A stretch of 64,000 nucleotides of DNA from Paenibacillus sp. A3 (GCF_001399685.1 NZ_JTHN01000081.1:1-64000); one strand, 5' to 3'; shown: positions 8,121 to 16,304, numbered from the stretch's first letter. Program-made: numbers and translations. The notes: generated by a model from the letters alone, not told the origin.

Positions 8121-8591
8121 TCAGTCCTTCTTCTCCGTAAGCAATCGGATCAGCTCGGCCTTCGCCGCCGTGTTGATGCCGGAAGCGTTCAGCGGGAATC
8201 CGGGGGTGGTACGGGCCAGCTCGCGCAACTGCTGCAGCGAAAGCTTGGCCAGCGCCTCGGCGGATTCCCCGCCTTCCGTCCCGGAAAGCTCCGCCGGGGC
8301 TTCCTTCCGCCATATGCTTTCCAGCATGGCCGAAACGGAAAGATCCGGCCGCGGAATCACATGCGTCCCGACCAGCTTGCCTACCCTGCGGGCTTCCTCT
8401 GCACCTGCTTCCACCGCCGCACGGACGGAGGCGACATCGCCTACGATATATACGGTAATGAGTCCGGCGTCCGCTTTTTCATACGTCATGACCCGAACGT
8501 CCGCCGTCTTCGCCGCAGCATCGGCCGCAGCGATCAAGGCGGGGACGCCGATCGTCTCGATAAGTCCCAGCGCTGTTATCGATTGTGTCAT
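8121..8591 (-). CDS. EutK-like BMC shell protein with C-terminal SAP/Rho_N-like domain
   Basis: Residues 1-95 form a BMC domain (ALGLIETIGVPALIAAADAA, LITVYIVGDVASVRAAVEAG, THVIPRPDLSVSAMLE). An acidic linker (KEAPAELSGTEGGESAEA) leads to about 40 residues, LSLQQLRELARTT to KAELIRLLTEK. These have the helix-loop-helix pattern of SAP or Rho_N nucleic-acid-binding motifs. Enterobacterial EutK also joins a BMC domain to a nucleic-acid-binding-like tail, but with a different fold. The start is uncertain: ATG at 8591 is chosen for a GGGTG six bases upstream, but GTG/ATG three codons earlier are possible. It lies between eutL and eutE. Confidence 0.85.
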   Translation of the reverse strand: MTQSITALGLIETIGVPALIAAADAAAKTADVRVMTYEKADAGLITVYIVGDVASVRAAVEAGAEEARRVGKLVGTHVIPRPDLSVSAMLESIWRKEAPAELSGTEGGESAEALAKLSLQQLRELARTTPGFPLNASGINTAAKAELIRLLTEKKD

Positions 8592-8618
8592 CTCCATCAC
8601 CCGCTTTCGTTAACCAGA

Positions 8619-9263
8619 TTATTTCGGATCTCGCGCAACGCTGAGAACCGCATCGGCAAAAGCGCTCGCCGCCGCGCTACAAGCGGACTGGCTGCCTGTC
8701 AGCAAGCCGCCGCCGAAGTTCGTCTCCGTCGGCGGGCCGTAAAATTGGCACAGCCTGACGTCCGCCGCCTTCAATGCGGCGTCCAAGCCGTACACCGCTT
8801 CGAGCGGCGGCGCGATTAAATACGCGAGCGGCTCGCCTTCGGCGATGCCCGCCACTTGGGACAAATAAGAACCCGTTCTCGAAACGACGTGAGCGTAGTA
8901 CGCATGCGTGCCCTCGCTGTTCAAGGAATAAAAGCACGCGCCATTCTCCATCAAAGCGATAGCCGCATCAAGCCCGCTCTTCACTTCGGCCGGCGTCCGG
9001 CCGCCCAGCATCCCGATAAATTCCCCGGACAGCGGGCCCGAGGCATGTGCCGATCCCGCGTAAAAGGAACGGGCATACACCACTTCCACCGCTGCCTTCT
9101 TGGTTGCCTCGTCCATCGCCGTATAGCCGACGTCGTCGATACTCGACGTGAGCATCCCCAGACTCCGGATATCCGGCTTCAGCTCCAGCTTCCGGGCCAG
9201 CTCCGGGTCCACATTCGGAATGATACGGACGGCCAGCGGCACGGCTCGAATCGGCTGCTTCAC
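8619..9263 (-). CDS. eutL: EutL, tandem-BMC trimeric shell protein
   Basis: EutL is a pseudohexameric shell protein with two fused BMC domains and a gated central pore. I take the GTG at 9263 as start (VKQPIRAVPLAVRI), since GGAGG lies 8 bases ahead and the resulting 214 residues match the usual EutL length. A longer frame exists but has no better site. Typical segments are KPDIRSLGMLTSSIDDVGYTA, EVVYARSFYAG, HVVSRTGSYLS, PLAYLIAPPLEA and LTGSQSACSAAASAFADAVL. It is the first gene of the operon, directly behind the antitermination leader. Confidence 0.95.
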   Translation of the reverse strand: MKQPIRAVPLAVRIIPNVDPELARKLELKPDIRSLGMLTSSIDDVGYTAMDEATKKAAVEVVYARSFYAGSAHASGPLSGEFIGMLGGRTPAEVKSGLDAAIALMENGACFYSLNSEGTHAYYAHVVSRTGSYLSQVAGIAEGEPLAYLIAPPLEAVYGLDAALKAADVRLCQFYGPPTETNFGGGLLTGSQSACSAAASAFADAVLSVARDPK

Positions 9264-9298
9264 TTGGTTCACCTCCGCTGCATACATCAAAAGACGAC

Positions 9299-9362
9299 AA
9301 AAAGGCGCCCCGGACCGAAGAACGTGCGAACACGTTCTCCGATCCAAAGGCACCGTTGCCTT
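9299..9362 (-). promoter_or_regulatory. ANTAR (EutV)-type antiterminator/terminator leader of the eut operon
   Basis: In minus-strand RNA, arms GGTGCC... and ...GGCGCC (plus coordinates 9304-9354) form a hairpin of about 23 pairs with a UUCG loop and one bulge. It is followed by a run of five U (9299-9303), an intrinsic terminator. Overlapping its 5' arm is a small hairpin, AAGGC-AACGGU-GCCUU (9347-9362). Its six-base loop has A at position 1 and G at position 4, as ANTAR proteins require. The two structures cannot coexist. I could not find the second upstream hexaloop hairpin usual for EutV targets. Confidence 0.8.
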
Positions 9363-9394
9363 CATGCTATTTTTTTATTGGTGTTCATGATTGA

Positions 9395-9423
9395 ATTGTA
9401 AAACAAATCACTCGATATTGCAA
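9395..9423 (-). promoter_or_regulatory. Sigma-A promoter of the eut operon
   Basis: On the minus strand, TTGCAA (9418-9423), a 17-base spacer and TACAAT (9395-9400) make a good vegetative promoter. The predicted start near 9388 leaves only about 26 nucleotides before the ANTAR-type hairpin. Confidence 0.75.
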
Positions 9424-9454
9424 GCGCTGTCATCGAAGTAGGCCGTCACAATTT

Positions 9455-9688
9455 TTACCTCGACCGCTCAAACCGGCTTATTCGCCTATCTTTCTTCTCC
9501 CGTTCGGCCGCCTCGTCTTCAAGCTCGGACATCCACAGCAGGCCCATAGAAAGCACGAACGTTATGCCTACCAGCGCGATTCCAAGCATCAGCTCCCCGA
9601 TGATTTGCAGATACATCAGCACGGCGGCGGACGCCAGCATGCAGCCGAAGATGACCCAACCAATCCGCCGTGCCGTGATTCTCTTCAT
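9455..9688 (-). CDS. Small two-TM membrane protein, unknown function
   Basis: The product is 77 residues, started at the ATG (MKRITARR) that follows GGAGG by 7 bases; an upstream in-frame start would run through the ribosome binding site. It has a basic N-terminus, two hydrophobic segments (about 10-28, WVIFGCMLASAAVLMYL, and 33-52, LGIALVGITFVLSMGLLWM), and then a highly charged C-terminal tail (EDEAAEREKKDRRISRFERSR). No family was recognised. It lies between the eut promoter and the chemoreceptor gene on the same strand and is probably an independent small gene. Confidence 0.6.
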   Translation of the reverse strand: MKRITARRIGWVIFGCMLASAAVLMYLQIIGELMLGIALVGITFVLSMGLLWMSELEDEAAEREKKDRRISRFERSR

Positions 9689-9760
9689 TTTCGTTCCTCC
9701 CCCCCGCTTCCGAATCTCCATACAACAGCTTATTCGGGGAAAAGGGGCTTTAGAAGCATA

Positions 9761-11503
9761 TCAAAGCTTGAAGGTATTCACCTGCCGCTGCAGCAGAACC
9801 GACATTTCCTTCAAATGGCCCGAGGCACTGGAAATCTCCTCCATGGCCGCCAGCTGTTCCTCCGAGGATGCCGCCACATTCTGCGTATTGTCCGCGGCCT
9901 CCTGGGCGATGCGGGCGAGCTCTTCCAGGGAAGCGGCGACTTCTTCGGTGCCTGCCGACATTTCCTCGGAAGCCGCCGACACCTCCTGCACTTGACCGGC
10001 CACCTGCTGAATCGCATGCAGGATGCGTCCGAACACTTCGCCGGCTTGCCCCGCGGCCGCCGTTCCTTTGGACGTTTCGCTCACGCCCGTTTCCATCGAA
10101 GCGACCGCCCGCTTCGTGTTGGCTTCGATCTCCCGCAGCAAAGCGGCAATATGCTCGGACGATTCCTTTGACTTCTCCGCAAGCTTCCTCACCTCGACGG
10201 CGACCACCGCGAACCCTTTGCCGTGTTCTCCCGCCCGGGCCGCTTCGATGGACGCATTGAGCGCCAGCAGATTCGTCTGATTCGCGATGTCCGCGATCAA
10301 CGTCATAATCTCGCCGACTTCCTCCGAGCGGGTCCGCAGCTCGTGGATGACGCCGCCGGTCTCGGTCATGACCGACTCGATGCGGTTCATCTGCGCGATC
10401 ATCTGCTGCACGACCTCGTTGCCCTGCGCCGCGTCTCGCGACGTCTCGGCAGACAGATCGGCGACGACGCCCGTCGATTCGGCGATCCGTTCGATGCCTG
10501 TGGCCATCTCCACCATCGCCCGCTTGCATTCCTCGGCGCTCTGCAGCTGATTCTCCGCCCCCGCCGCAACCTCTTCGACCGCACGGGCCGCTTCGCCGGT
10601 CGCCTCGGCCGTTTGCTTCGCGCTGACGGTCAGCAGATCGGACGATTCCGCCACTTCGTCGGAGTGGGTCTTTATACTGGCCACCAGCTTGCGGATACTT
10701 TCGACCATATGATTGAAATGCTCGGAGACAAGTCCGATCTCGTCGCGTCCGTTCACCGGCACGGAAACGGATAAATCCCCTTCCGCGGCAAGCTTCGACA
10801 CCTCCGCCATCCGTTTGAGCGGACGGACCGTTCGAATCAGCAGCCAAATCATTAGCCCGATAAACAGACCGCCAATGGCAAGGCCGATCAAAATATTGAG
10901 CAGCAGCGCGTGGTTCAAATCCGATTGAATCGACCCATAGTCGAAGTCGAGACCGAACACGGCGACCGTCTCGCCCTTATCCGTCCGAATGGAGCTCAGA
11001 ATGGATATCCAAGTGCCCGAGGCATCCGTATACACGTCGGTCATGCCCGTCCCCTTCTTCATCGCATCCTCATACGCCCGCTGAAACTGGGCCGACAGCT
11101 CGTAATCCTCCAAAACCTTCGCGCCGTGTTCGTTCAAGGCCCGATTGGCCTGCATCATCTTCGCATAGTGCTTGTTATCCTTTGTAGTCATCTCGGTTGA
11201 CATCAAGTAGCTGTTGGTGACGAGATTGCTTGTGAGCATTTTCTCCAGCTGCGCCTGAATACGGACGTTCGCCGGGTCGGCCATATACTTGTCGTAGCTG
11301 AGCGACATCTTTTGTCCGGCCGCTTGGATATCTGCGCTTTGCAGCTCCAGCTGGGCGTCCATCGCCTCTTGAATATACGCTAACGATTCGAAATACATAG
11401 CTCTTTCCCGAAGATACGACATCGAGGTAAAAGCGGCCGACATGGCGATCAGCAGGACGACCAGCACCCATCCGGCTTTCACGACTAAACTGCGATTTTT
11501 CAT
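9761..11503 (-). CDS. Methyl-accepting chemotaxis protein
   Basis: This is a transmembrane chemoreceptor that signals to CheA/CheW. The 580-residue product has TM1 at about 10-27 ([18 protein letters not shown]), an extracellular sensing domain of about 160 residues, TM2 near 185-208 ([18 protein letters not shown]), a HAMP segment ([20 protein letters not shown]), and a long signalling domain with the conserved hairpin tip [29 protein letters not shown] (residues given in two overlapping parts of the family motif). The start follows AGGAG by 8 bases. The ligand cannot be told. A sigma-D-like promoter upstream ties it to the motility regulon. Confidence 0.93.
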   Translation of the reverse strand: MKNRSLVVKAGWVLVVLLIAMSAAFTSMSYLRERAMYFESLAYIQEAMDAQLELQSADIQAAGQKMSLSYDKYMADPANVRIQAQLEKMLTSNLVTNSYLMSTEMTTKDNKHYAKMMQANRALNEHGAKVLEDYELSAQFQRAYEDAMKKGTGMTDVYTDASGTWISILSSIRTDKGETVAVFGLDFDYGSIQSDLNHALLLNILIGLAIGGLFIGLMIWLLIRTVRPLKRMAEVSKLAAEGDLSVSVPVNGRDEIGLVSEHFNHMVESIRKLVASIKTHSDEVAESSDLLTVSAKQTAEATGEAARAVEEVAAGAENQLQSAEECKRAMVEMATGIERIAESTGVVADLSAETSRDAAQGNEVVQQMIAQMNRIESVMTETGGVIHELRTRSEEVGEIMTLIADIANQTNLLALNASIEAARAGEHGKGFAVVAVEVRKLAEKSKESSEHIAALLREIEANTKRAVASMETGVSETSKGTAAAGQAGEVFGRILHAIQQVAGQVQEVSAASEEMSAGTEEVAASLEELARIAQEAADNTQNVAASSEEQLAAMEEISSASGHLKEMSVLLQRQVNTFKL

Positions 11504-11594
11504 AGCATGCACTCCTTAATTGCTCAGATGTATACGCCCGCTGTGAATTGCCCGGGATTTCCCGGCTCGGCTCGCGAACGCGATTTATTACTAT

Positions 11595-11622
11595 ATATCG
11601 TTGAAAATCGGATGGAATTTTA
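11595..11622 (-). promoter_or_regulatory. Sigma-D (flagellar)-like promoter for the chemoreceptor
   Basis: On the minus strand TAAA (11619-11622), a 16-base spacer and AACGATAT (11595-11602) resemble the flagellar sigma-D consensus TAAA-N15-GCCGATAT (6 of 8 in the -10). The region also holds three copies of TTCCATC (plus-strand GATGGAA). Confidence 0.55.
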
Positions 11623-11669
11623 GATGGAAGTCGATGGAATTTAAAAAAATTTATCCTGATGCCCGGGCA

Positions 11670-11716
11670 AAACAAAAACAGGCCGCTCCGGCGTCAATGC
11701 CTGCGAGCAGCCTGTC
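11670..11716 (-). terminator. Terminator of the ROK gene
   Basis: Minus-strand RNA forms a stem from ACAGGC...GCCTGT, extended inward by GCTC/GAGC, followed by TTTTTGTTTT. It lies 40 bases after the ROK stop. Confidence 0.75.
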
Positions 11717-11755
11717 TTCATTCAGTTGGGCAAAAAGGACATTCCTTCTTCCACA

Positions 11756-12922
11756 TCAGCTTTGGTTCACGTAATTGTTCAGCACGAGCGATGCCGCTCC
11801 GATGACGATAGATTGCTCCTTCAAATCGGAAGCGAGGATCTTGAATCCGCCCCGGAACGGCTCCCAGACGACCTGCGCGCACTGCTCCTCGATCAGAGGG
11901 ACGATATCGCTGTAATTCTCCACCATGTTGCCGCTCAAAATGACCGCGTCGGGGTTATACATGCACACGATATTGTTGATTGCAATGCCGATATACAGCG
12001 AGGTCCGCGAAATAATCTCCTTCGCCCAGCTCTCGTCGCCGCGGGCCGCTTCGAACAGCTGTCCGATATCGCCGATCTCGACGATCCGGTTCGCTTCGTG
12101 CAAAATCGCCGATTCGTCGATGTACGTCTGCAGGCAGCCCCGCTTGCCGCATTCGCATAAATTGCCGTTCGGATCGAGCGTCGTATGTCCGAGCTCTCCG
12201 GCGCTGTTGGAGCCGCCGCGAAAAATCTCCCCGTCGATGATAAGCGAGGAGCCGACTCCGGTGCCAAGCTCAATCAACGCCGTTTTTTTCGAGCCCCGGG
12301 CGGAGCCGCACAAGTACTCGGCCAATATTTTGACCTTCAGGTCGTTGTCGATCACCGTATCGATCCCCGTCCGCTCTTTTATGCGGCGGGCGAGCGGCAC
12401 GTTTCTCCAGACAAGCGTCGACGAAAACTGCACGACGCCGCGCTCGTGGTCGATAACGCCGGGCACGCCGATGCCGATGCCGATCAATTTCGAGCTTTCC
12501 AGCCCCTGCTCCTTCACCAGCCGGTTGATCGTGTCGCCAATGAGATCGATCGTGCGATCGGCTTCCGTTTCGATGGCGGTATGTCCGACCGGAAGCTCGT
12601 ACAGCAGCTTGCCGCTGAACTCCATCACGCCGAAGCGCACGATCTTCTTGCCGATATCGACGCCGATCGAAAAGACGGCCTGCGGATCGATATCGAGCAT
12701 AATCGCCTTGCGCCCGACGCCGCCGGACGAAAGCTCCGTTTCCCGGACGAGCCCCTGCTCGCACAGCTCGCCGACAATGCGCCCGACGGAGGTCGGACTG
12801 AGCTTGGTGATCTTCGTGATTTCCGCCCGCGAAATGGGCCGCTTTTCCTTAATAATATCAAGGATCATCTGCTTGTTGTGCTGCCGGATGACGTCTTGAT
12901 CGTGCTTCACAATTTTTTTCAT
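11756..12922 (-). CDS. ROK-family transcriptional regulator (NagC/XylR type)
   Basis: This is a sugar-responsive repressor of the ROK family. The start is the ATG giving MKKIVKHDQDVIRQHN, with AGAGG upstream; the frame is open for another 58 codons but these cover the promoter. The 388-residue protein has an N-terminal winged helix (RPISRAEITKITKLSPTSVG, wing RETELSSGGVGRK). This is followed by a kinase-like domain with DIGKKIVRFGV, the ATP-loop ELGTGVGSSLI, GELGHTTLDPNG and the zinc motif CECGKRGCLQTY. No sugar gene is adjacent, so the effector is unknown. It probably controls itself through palindromes in its leader. Confidence 0.93.
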   Translation of the reverse strand: MKKIVKHDQDVIRQHNKQMILDIIKEKRPISRAEITKITKLSPTSVGRIVGELCEQGLVRETELSSGGVGRKAIMLDIDPQAVFSIGVDIGKKIVRFGVMEFSGKLLYELPVGHTAIETEADRTIDLIGDTINRLVKEQGLESSKLIGIGIGVPGVIDHERGVVQFSSTLVWRNVPLARRIKERTGIDTVIDNDLKVKILAEYLCGSARGSKKTALIELGTGVGSSLIIDGEIFRGGSNSAGELGHTTLDPNGNLCECGKRGCLQTYIDESAILHEANRIVEIGDIGQLFEAARGDESWAKEIISRTSLYIGIAINNIVCMYNPDAVILSGNMVENYSDIVPLIEEQCAQVVWEPFRGGFKILASDLKEQSIVIGAASLVLNNYVNQS

Positions 12923-13075
12923 ACGCCGAAACCTCTTTATTCCACCCATGTTAATTAGAGTCTTGACAAGCTCAGTTACCAAGTCATTGCAAGACATAAA
13001 AATGTGGACCGCCAAACTGAAAGCGGTTAAAATTAATTGGACTTCTATAATTAATCCATTGGTGTTAATAATTGA

Positions 13076-13103
13076 ATCATAGCATGGATTTTTCATTTGT
13101 CAA
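13076..13103 (-). promoter_or_regulatory. Sigma-A promoter of the ROK gene
   Basis: On the minus strand TTGACA (13098-13103), a 16-base spacer and TATGAT (13076-13081). Downstream in the leader (about 13035-13056) is TTAATT-N10-AATTAA, a palindrome suited to autoregulation. Confidence 0.7.
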
Positions 13104-13199
13104 TATTTGTTTGTAAATCATGGAAGATGTCAAAATCTCCCAGCCCTAAGCGATGATGCCTAAGGCCGAGACCTCTCATTAGCTTTCGTAGGATTCCGG

Positions 13200-13700
13200 T
13201 CATGCGGGGAGCGGATACTGTCCTTGAAGCAGCTTCAACCGGGCACGGTAAAGCCGGCTCCTTACTTCGCTCTCGTCGACATTCAAAAGCGAGGCGATCT
13301 GCGGGATCGAGAGCTGCTGGCAATACCTAAACGCCATGACGATACGGTACGGCAGCTCCAGCGTCATAACGGACCGCAGCAAATCGCTATGCTCCGGAAG
13401 AGCGCTGTCGGCGTCAGTCAACGTCTCCTGCCGCAGCCGCTTCCCGGCGGCGTCGAGGACGGAGCAGGCGATCCTGTCGTCCAGCCAAGCGCGGAACGGG
13501 CAAATGTCCTTTCGCTTAAGCGTCCGGTATGTCTCGACGAAAACGCGCTGCACCGTTTCCTCGGCCAACGGCTGTGAGCCCAGAATCGCCATCGCCGTAC
13601 TGAAGGCCCGTTGCTCGTACGGACGAACCAGCTCCCGGAACGCCTCCGTATCTCCTGCTCTAACCTTTTTCATCAAGCTGAATTCATCCGTACGATCCAT
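13200..13700 (-). CDS. ECF RNA polymerase sigma factor
   Basis: This is a sigma-70-family extracytoplasmic-function factor of 166 residues. Start at the ATG giving MDRTDEFSLM, six bases after GGAGG. Region 2 is seen in AFRELVRPYEQRAFSTAMAI and AEETVQRVFVETYRTL; region 4 in LPYRIVMAFRYCQQLSIPQI and DESEVRSRLYRARLKLL. No anti-sigma gene follows it: the next gene downstream is the ROK regulator. The upstream region is almost the same as that of the second ECF gene 6.6 kb away. Its regulon is unknown. Confidence 0.88.
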   Translation of the reverse strand: MDRTDEFSLMKKVRAGDTEAFRELVRPYEQRAFSTAMAILGSQPLAEETVQRVFVETYRTLKRKDICPFRAWLDDRIACSVLDAAGKRLRQETLTDADSALPEHSDLLRSVMTLELPYRIVMAFRYCQQLSIPQIASLLNVDESEVRSRLYRARLKLLQGQYPLPA

Positions 13701-13719
13701 GGTGTGCCTCCTTTTCATT

Positions 13720-13762
13720 GCCTTCTCATATTATTAGACAATTAACGGATGCATTTGGCTTT
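13720..13762 (-). promoter_or_regulatory. ECF-type promoter shared with the second ECF sigma gene (copy 1)
   Basis: Minus strand: AAAGCCAAATGC...GTCTAATA...TATGAGAAGGC. 37 of 43 positions equal the segment at 20328-20370, including GTCTAATA, a typical ECF -10. It sits directly upstream of the ECF gene, suggesting autoregulation or cross-control. Confidence 0.65.
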
Positions 13763-13786
13763 GAAATGACGAAAAATTTTTCGAAT

Positions 13787-13838
13787 TAAAAAAAACCGAT
13801 CCAGTTCCCCAATAAGGGAAACGGATCGATTGGTTACG
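13787..13838 (-). terminator. Terminator of the racemase gene
   Basis: Minus-strand RNA: AACCAATCGATCC...GGATCGGTT stem with inner TTCCC/GGGAA pairing, followed by a run of eight T. It lies just after the racemase stop and shields the ECF promoter from read-through. Confidence 0.8.
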
Positions 13839-13847
13839 GCGTTACGG

Positions 13848-14546
13848 CTAGTCCTCGCTTAAAGCAAAGTCGACAGCACATTCCGCATGGATTCTGGTTG
13901 TATCGTACAGTGGAATACGGCAATCCTCCTGCGATATAAGCATCGTAATTTCGGTACATCCCAGAATGATGGCTTCCGCTCCTTGTTGGCCAAGACTATC
14001 CATGATCCTTAAGTAAGATTGCTTGGATGCTTCATTCACCATTCCAAGACAAAGCTCTTGATAGATGATGTCATGTACGATCTTTCTATCCGCTTCATTG
14101 GGCACGATAACTTCAAGCCCGAACTTTTCCGTGAGCCTGCCTTTGTAAAAATCTTGTTCCATCGTAAAAGAAGTCCCCAGCAAAGCGACTTTCTTCATGC
14201 CATCCTTAACGATTTCTTGTCCCGTTGCATCTGCGATATGAAGCAACGGGATCGAAACCGATTCCGCCACTTCTTGTGCCATCTTGTGCATCGTATTCGT
14301 GCATATGACGATGACATCGGCTCCGGCCGCTTCCAGTTTACGCGCCGAATCGATCATCATGTTCGTAGCTTCATCCCATTTCCCTTGATGCTGAAGCGTC
14401 TTGATTTCTTGGAAATTTACCGAATACATGAAACTTTTGGCAGAGTGATGCCCGCCCAGCTTTTCTTTCACGCGCTGATTGATGATTTGGTAATAGAGCA
14501 AGGACGACTCCCAGCTCATGCCTCCAATAAGACCTATTGTTTTCAT
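13848..14546 (-). CDS. Aspartate/glutamate racemase-family protein
   Basis: Members of this PLP-independent family interconvert L- and D-aspartate or related acids using two cysteines. The 232-residue product starts at the ATG giving MKTIGLIGGMSWESS, behind AGAGGTG. Both cysteines are visible: VIVICTNTMHK (about residue 82) and AIILGCTEITML (about residue 193). Length and the GGMSWESS start are typical of the YgeA/RacD group. It follows the EamA exporter by 51 bases on the same strand and may be in its transcript; together with the divergent Lrp regulator this suggests amino-acid handling. Confidence 0.9.
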   Translation of the reverse strand: MKTIGLIGGMSWESSLLYYQIINQRVKEKLGGHHSAKSFMYSVNFQEIKTLQHQGKWDEATNMMIDSARKLEAAGADVIVICTNTMHKMAQEVAESVSIPLLHIADATGQEIVKDGMKKVALLGTSFTMEQDFYKGRLTEKFGLEVIVPNEADRKIVHDIIYQELCLGMVNEASKQSYLRIMDSLGQQGAEAIILGCTEITMLISQEDCRIPLYDTTRIHAECAVDFALSED

Positions 14547-14597
14547 CAGATTAAGCACCTCTAACTATGGTTATCGTTTACATGGCCCCTCAACATC

Positions 14598-15524
14598 TTA
14601 AACCTTACTTCGCCAATGAGCAAGTTCGTGCCGTTGATTGCTTGCCGTAACCGCTTTTGTCTTGAAGGCCGAGAATAAATAGCATCCGATGATCACCACA
14701 CAGCCCCCGATCCCTTGGATCCACGTCATTTGTTCCCCTAAAAATAAAAACGCCAAAATCACCGTGAATACCGGATTGAAATTCAAAAACATCCCCGCTG
14801 TGGTCGCGCCCAGCTTTTGGACCCCGATATTCCAAAACACGATACAGACTACGGTAGAGATCACGCCTGTATATAAAATCGATTGGATGAACGAACCGTT
14901 GATATTGGACACGGTGAAGTCGGAGAAGTTGAACGGAAGAAGAACGATAAGCCCAAATATCCCGGAGTAAAGCGTACACTTCATGGGTGATGTACTCTTC
15001 ATGGCCCACCTGCTGCAAACGGAATAAATTCCCCACACGCACACAGAGCCCATCATCCATAAATCGCCCGTATTCAAATGAAAAGCCAGAAGCAGATCGA
15101 CATTTCCTTTGGAAAGAACTAGAGTAACGCCAATCAGCGAAAAAAGCATAGAAAAGATTTGCAGCATGTTGATTCTTTCTTTTAGAAATAAAAAGGAAAA
15201 ACCCGAAATCGAAATCGTATTTAATGCGGAAATTAATCCGACATTCGTCGCCGTTGTCCGTTCCAACGCCATAAATTGAAAGAGATTAAATAGAACAACG
15301 CCTGTAATGCCCATAAAAAGCAACGGAAGAAGGGCATCCCGTGAGGGGAATATCGTTTTTTCTTTCCACCAGACGATGGGAAAAAGACACAAAATGGCAA
15401 TGATCCACCGGATGCTCGTCAAAGTCATCGGAGAAGCATGACCCACAAGCGATTTTCCGACGACAAAATTTCCTCCCCACAGCAAGCTTGTTACAAGCAG
15501 CAGCAAAACGTACCTATTCGGCAT
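14598..15524 (-). CDS. EamA/DMT-family transporter
   Basis: This is a drug/metabolite-superfamily permease, typically an exporter of amino acids or other small metabolites. The 308-residue protein has about ten hydrophobic helices arranged as two EamA repeats (first beginning VLLLLVTSLLWGGNFVVGK, second at GDLWMMGSVCVWGIYSVC). It ends in a basic cytoplasmic tail. AAAGGAGC precedes the ATG by 7 bases. It is divergent from an Lrp-type gene 243 bases away, and two perfect palindromes lie between them. This is the usual layout for an Lrp-controlled amino-acid exporter; the substrate is inferred only from this. Confidence 0.9.
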   Translation of the reverse strand: MPNRYVLLLLVTSLLWGGNFVVGKSLVGHASPMTLTSIRWIIAILCLFPIVWWKEKTIFPSRDALLPLLFMGITGVVLFNLFQFMALERTTATNVGLISALNTISISGFSFLFLKERINMLQIFSMLFSLIGVTLVLSKGNVDLLLAFHLNTGDLWMMGSVCVWGIYSVCSRWAMKSTSPMKCTLYSGIFGLIVLLPFNFSDFTVSNINGSFIQSILYTGVISTVVCIVFWNIGVQKLGATTAGMFLNFNPVFTVILAFLFLGEQMTWIQGIGGCVVIIGCYLFSAFKTKAVTASNQRHELAHWRSKV

Positions 15525-15573
15525 GTCATTAGCTCCTTTAAATTTTTCACCGTAACAGCGAAAAAATGGAAGC

Positions 15574-15643
15574 CATTGTGCACAATGACATTTACAGCGA
15601 ACTCACTAATGATCATACCATTTTTGTTGAATGAACAGTTCAT
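15574..15643. promoter_or_regulatory. Palindromic operators and exporter promoter in the EamA/Lrp divergent region
   Basis: Two perfect palindromes are present: CATTGTGCACAATG (15574-15587) and ATGAACAGTTCAT (15631-15643). On the minus strand TATGAT (15612-15617) is a good -10 for the exporter, and the second palindrome lies over its -35. Both are candidate binding sites of the adjacent Lrp protein. Confidence 0.6.
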
Positions 15644-15767
15644 CATTTTGTATGATGTAATTAATTCGAAATAATATAAATTAAATACGCCATTTTGTTG
15701 AATTATATTCGTTTCTCAACTGGAAACCGTCCTATTTTCTGAATATTGTAAAGGGAGAGAAGAGCAC

Positions 15768-16247
15768 ATGGAATCTTTTGTAAGCAAAGTCCTGGATGAG
15801 GTGGATATTCAAATTTTGGATTTGATGCAAAAAGAAGCGCAGTTAAGTAATGCCGAGCTGGCAAGGCGGGTGAACTTGTCTCCTCCGGCTACGCATGCAA
15901 GGATAAAACGGTTGGAAAGCGAAGGGTTCATCAAGCGCCAAGTCGCGATTTTAAACCAAGAGAAGCTTGGCTTTGATTTACTGTGCTTTATTTTTATGAG
16001 CACGAATATCCATCAAGCCGAACAACTGGAAGTTCTGGAGAAGGCATTAAGCTCTATGCCTGAAGTGTTGGAGTGTCATTGTTTAACGGGAGAGTATGAC
16101 TATCTTTTAAAGGTAGCGAACAAAGACCGCAAGGAATTGGAGGGCTTTATCCGAAAGCTGAATAAGCTCGGCATCGCGCGAATTCAAACGAGCCTGGCGT
16201 TAAGAGAAATTAAATATTCTACCGTTCTGCCTATAGGGGACAACTAA
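15768..16247 (+). CDS. Lrp/AsnC-family transcriptional regulator
   Basis: A 159-residue amino-acid-responsive regulator. Residues 10-55 form the helix-turn-helix (VDIQILDLMQKEAQLSNAEL, VNLSPPATHARIKRLESEGF). Residues 70-150 form the RAM effector domain (EVLECHCLTGEYDYLLKV is its signature strand). GGGAGAGAAGAG precedes the ATG. Divergence from an EamA exporter suggests that exporter is its target, with an amino acid as signal. Nothing unusual in the protein. Confidence 0.93.
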   Translation: MESFVSKVLDEVDIQILDLMQKEAQLSNAELARRVNLSPPATHARIKRLESEGFIKRQVAILNQEKLGFDLLCFIFMSTNIHQAEQLEVLEKALSSMPEVLECHCLTGEYDYLLKVANKDRKELEGFIRKLNKLGIARIQTSLALREIKYSTVLPIGDN

Positions 16248-16255
16248 TATGTCAA

Positions 16256-16304
16256 AAGGCCCCGGCCCAAGCCATGATAGCCCGAGACCGGAACCTTTCA
16301 TTTT
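16256..16304. terminator. Likely bidirectional terminator between Lrp and PepSY genes
   Basis: AAAGG-CCCCGG...CCGGAACCTTT forms a stem with an interrupted middle. TTTT follows on the minus strand and TTTTA on the plus strand. It lies between convergent genes. Confidence 0.5.

Noticed and set aside
9363-9395. First (upstream) hexaloop hairpin of the eut leader
   Set aside because: TTC-AATCAT-GAA has the right size but lacks G at loop position 4 and overlaps the -10 region.
12923-13096. N-terminal extension of the ROK regulator
   Set aside because: The frame is open for 58 more codons, but these cover the promoter and palindromic leader, and the family start with a ribosome site is at 12922.
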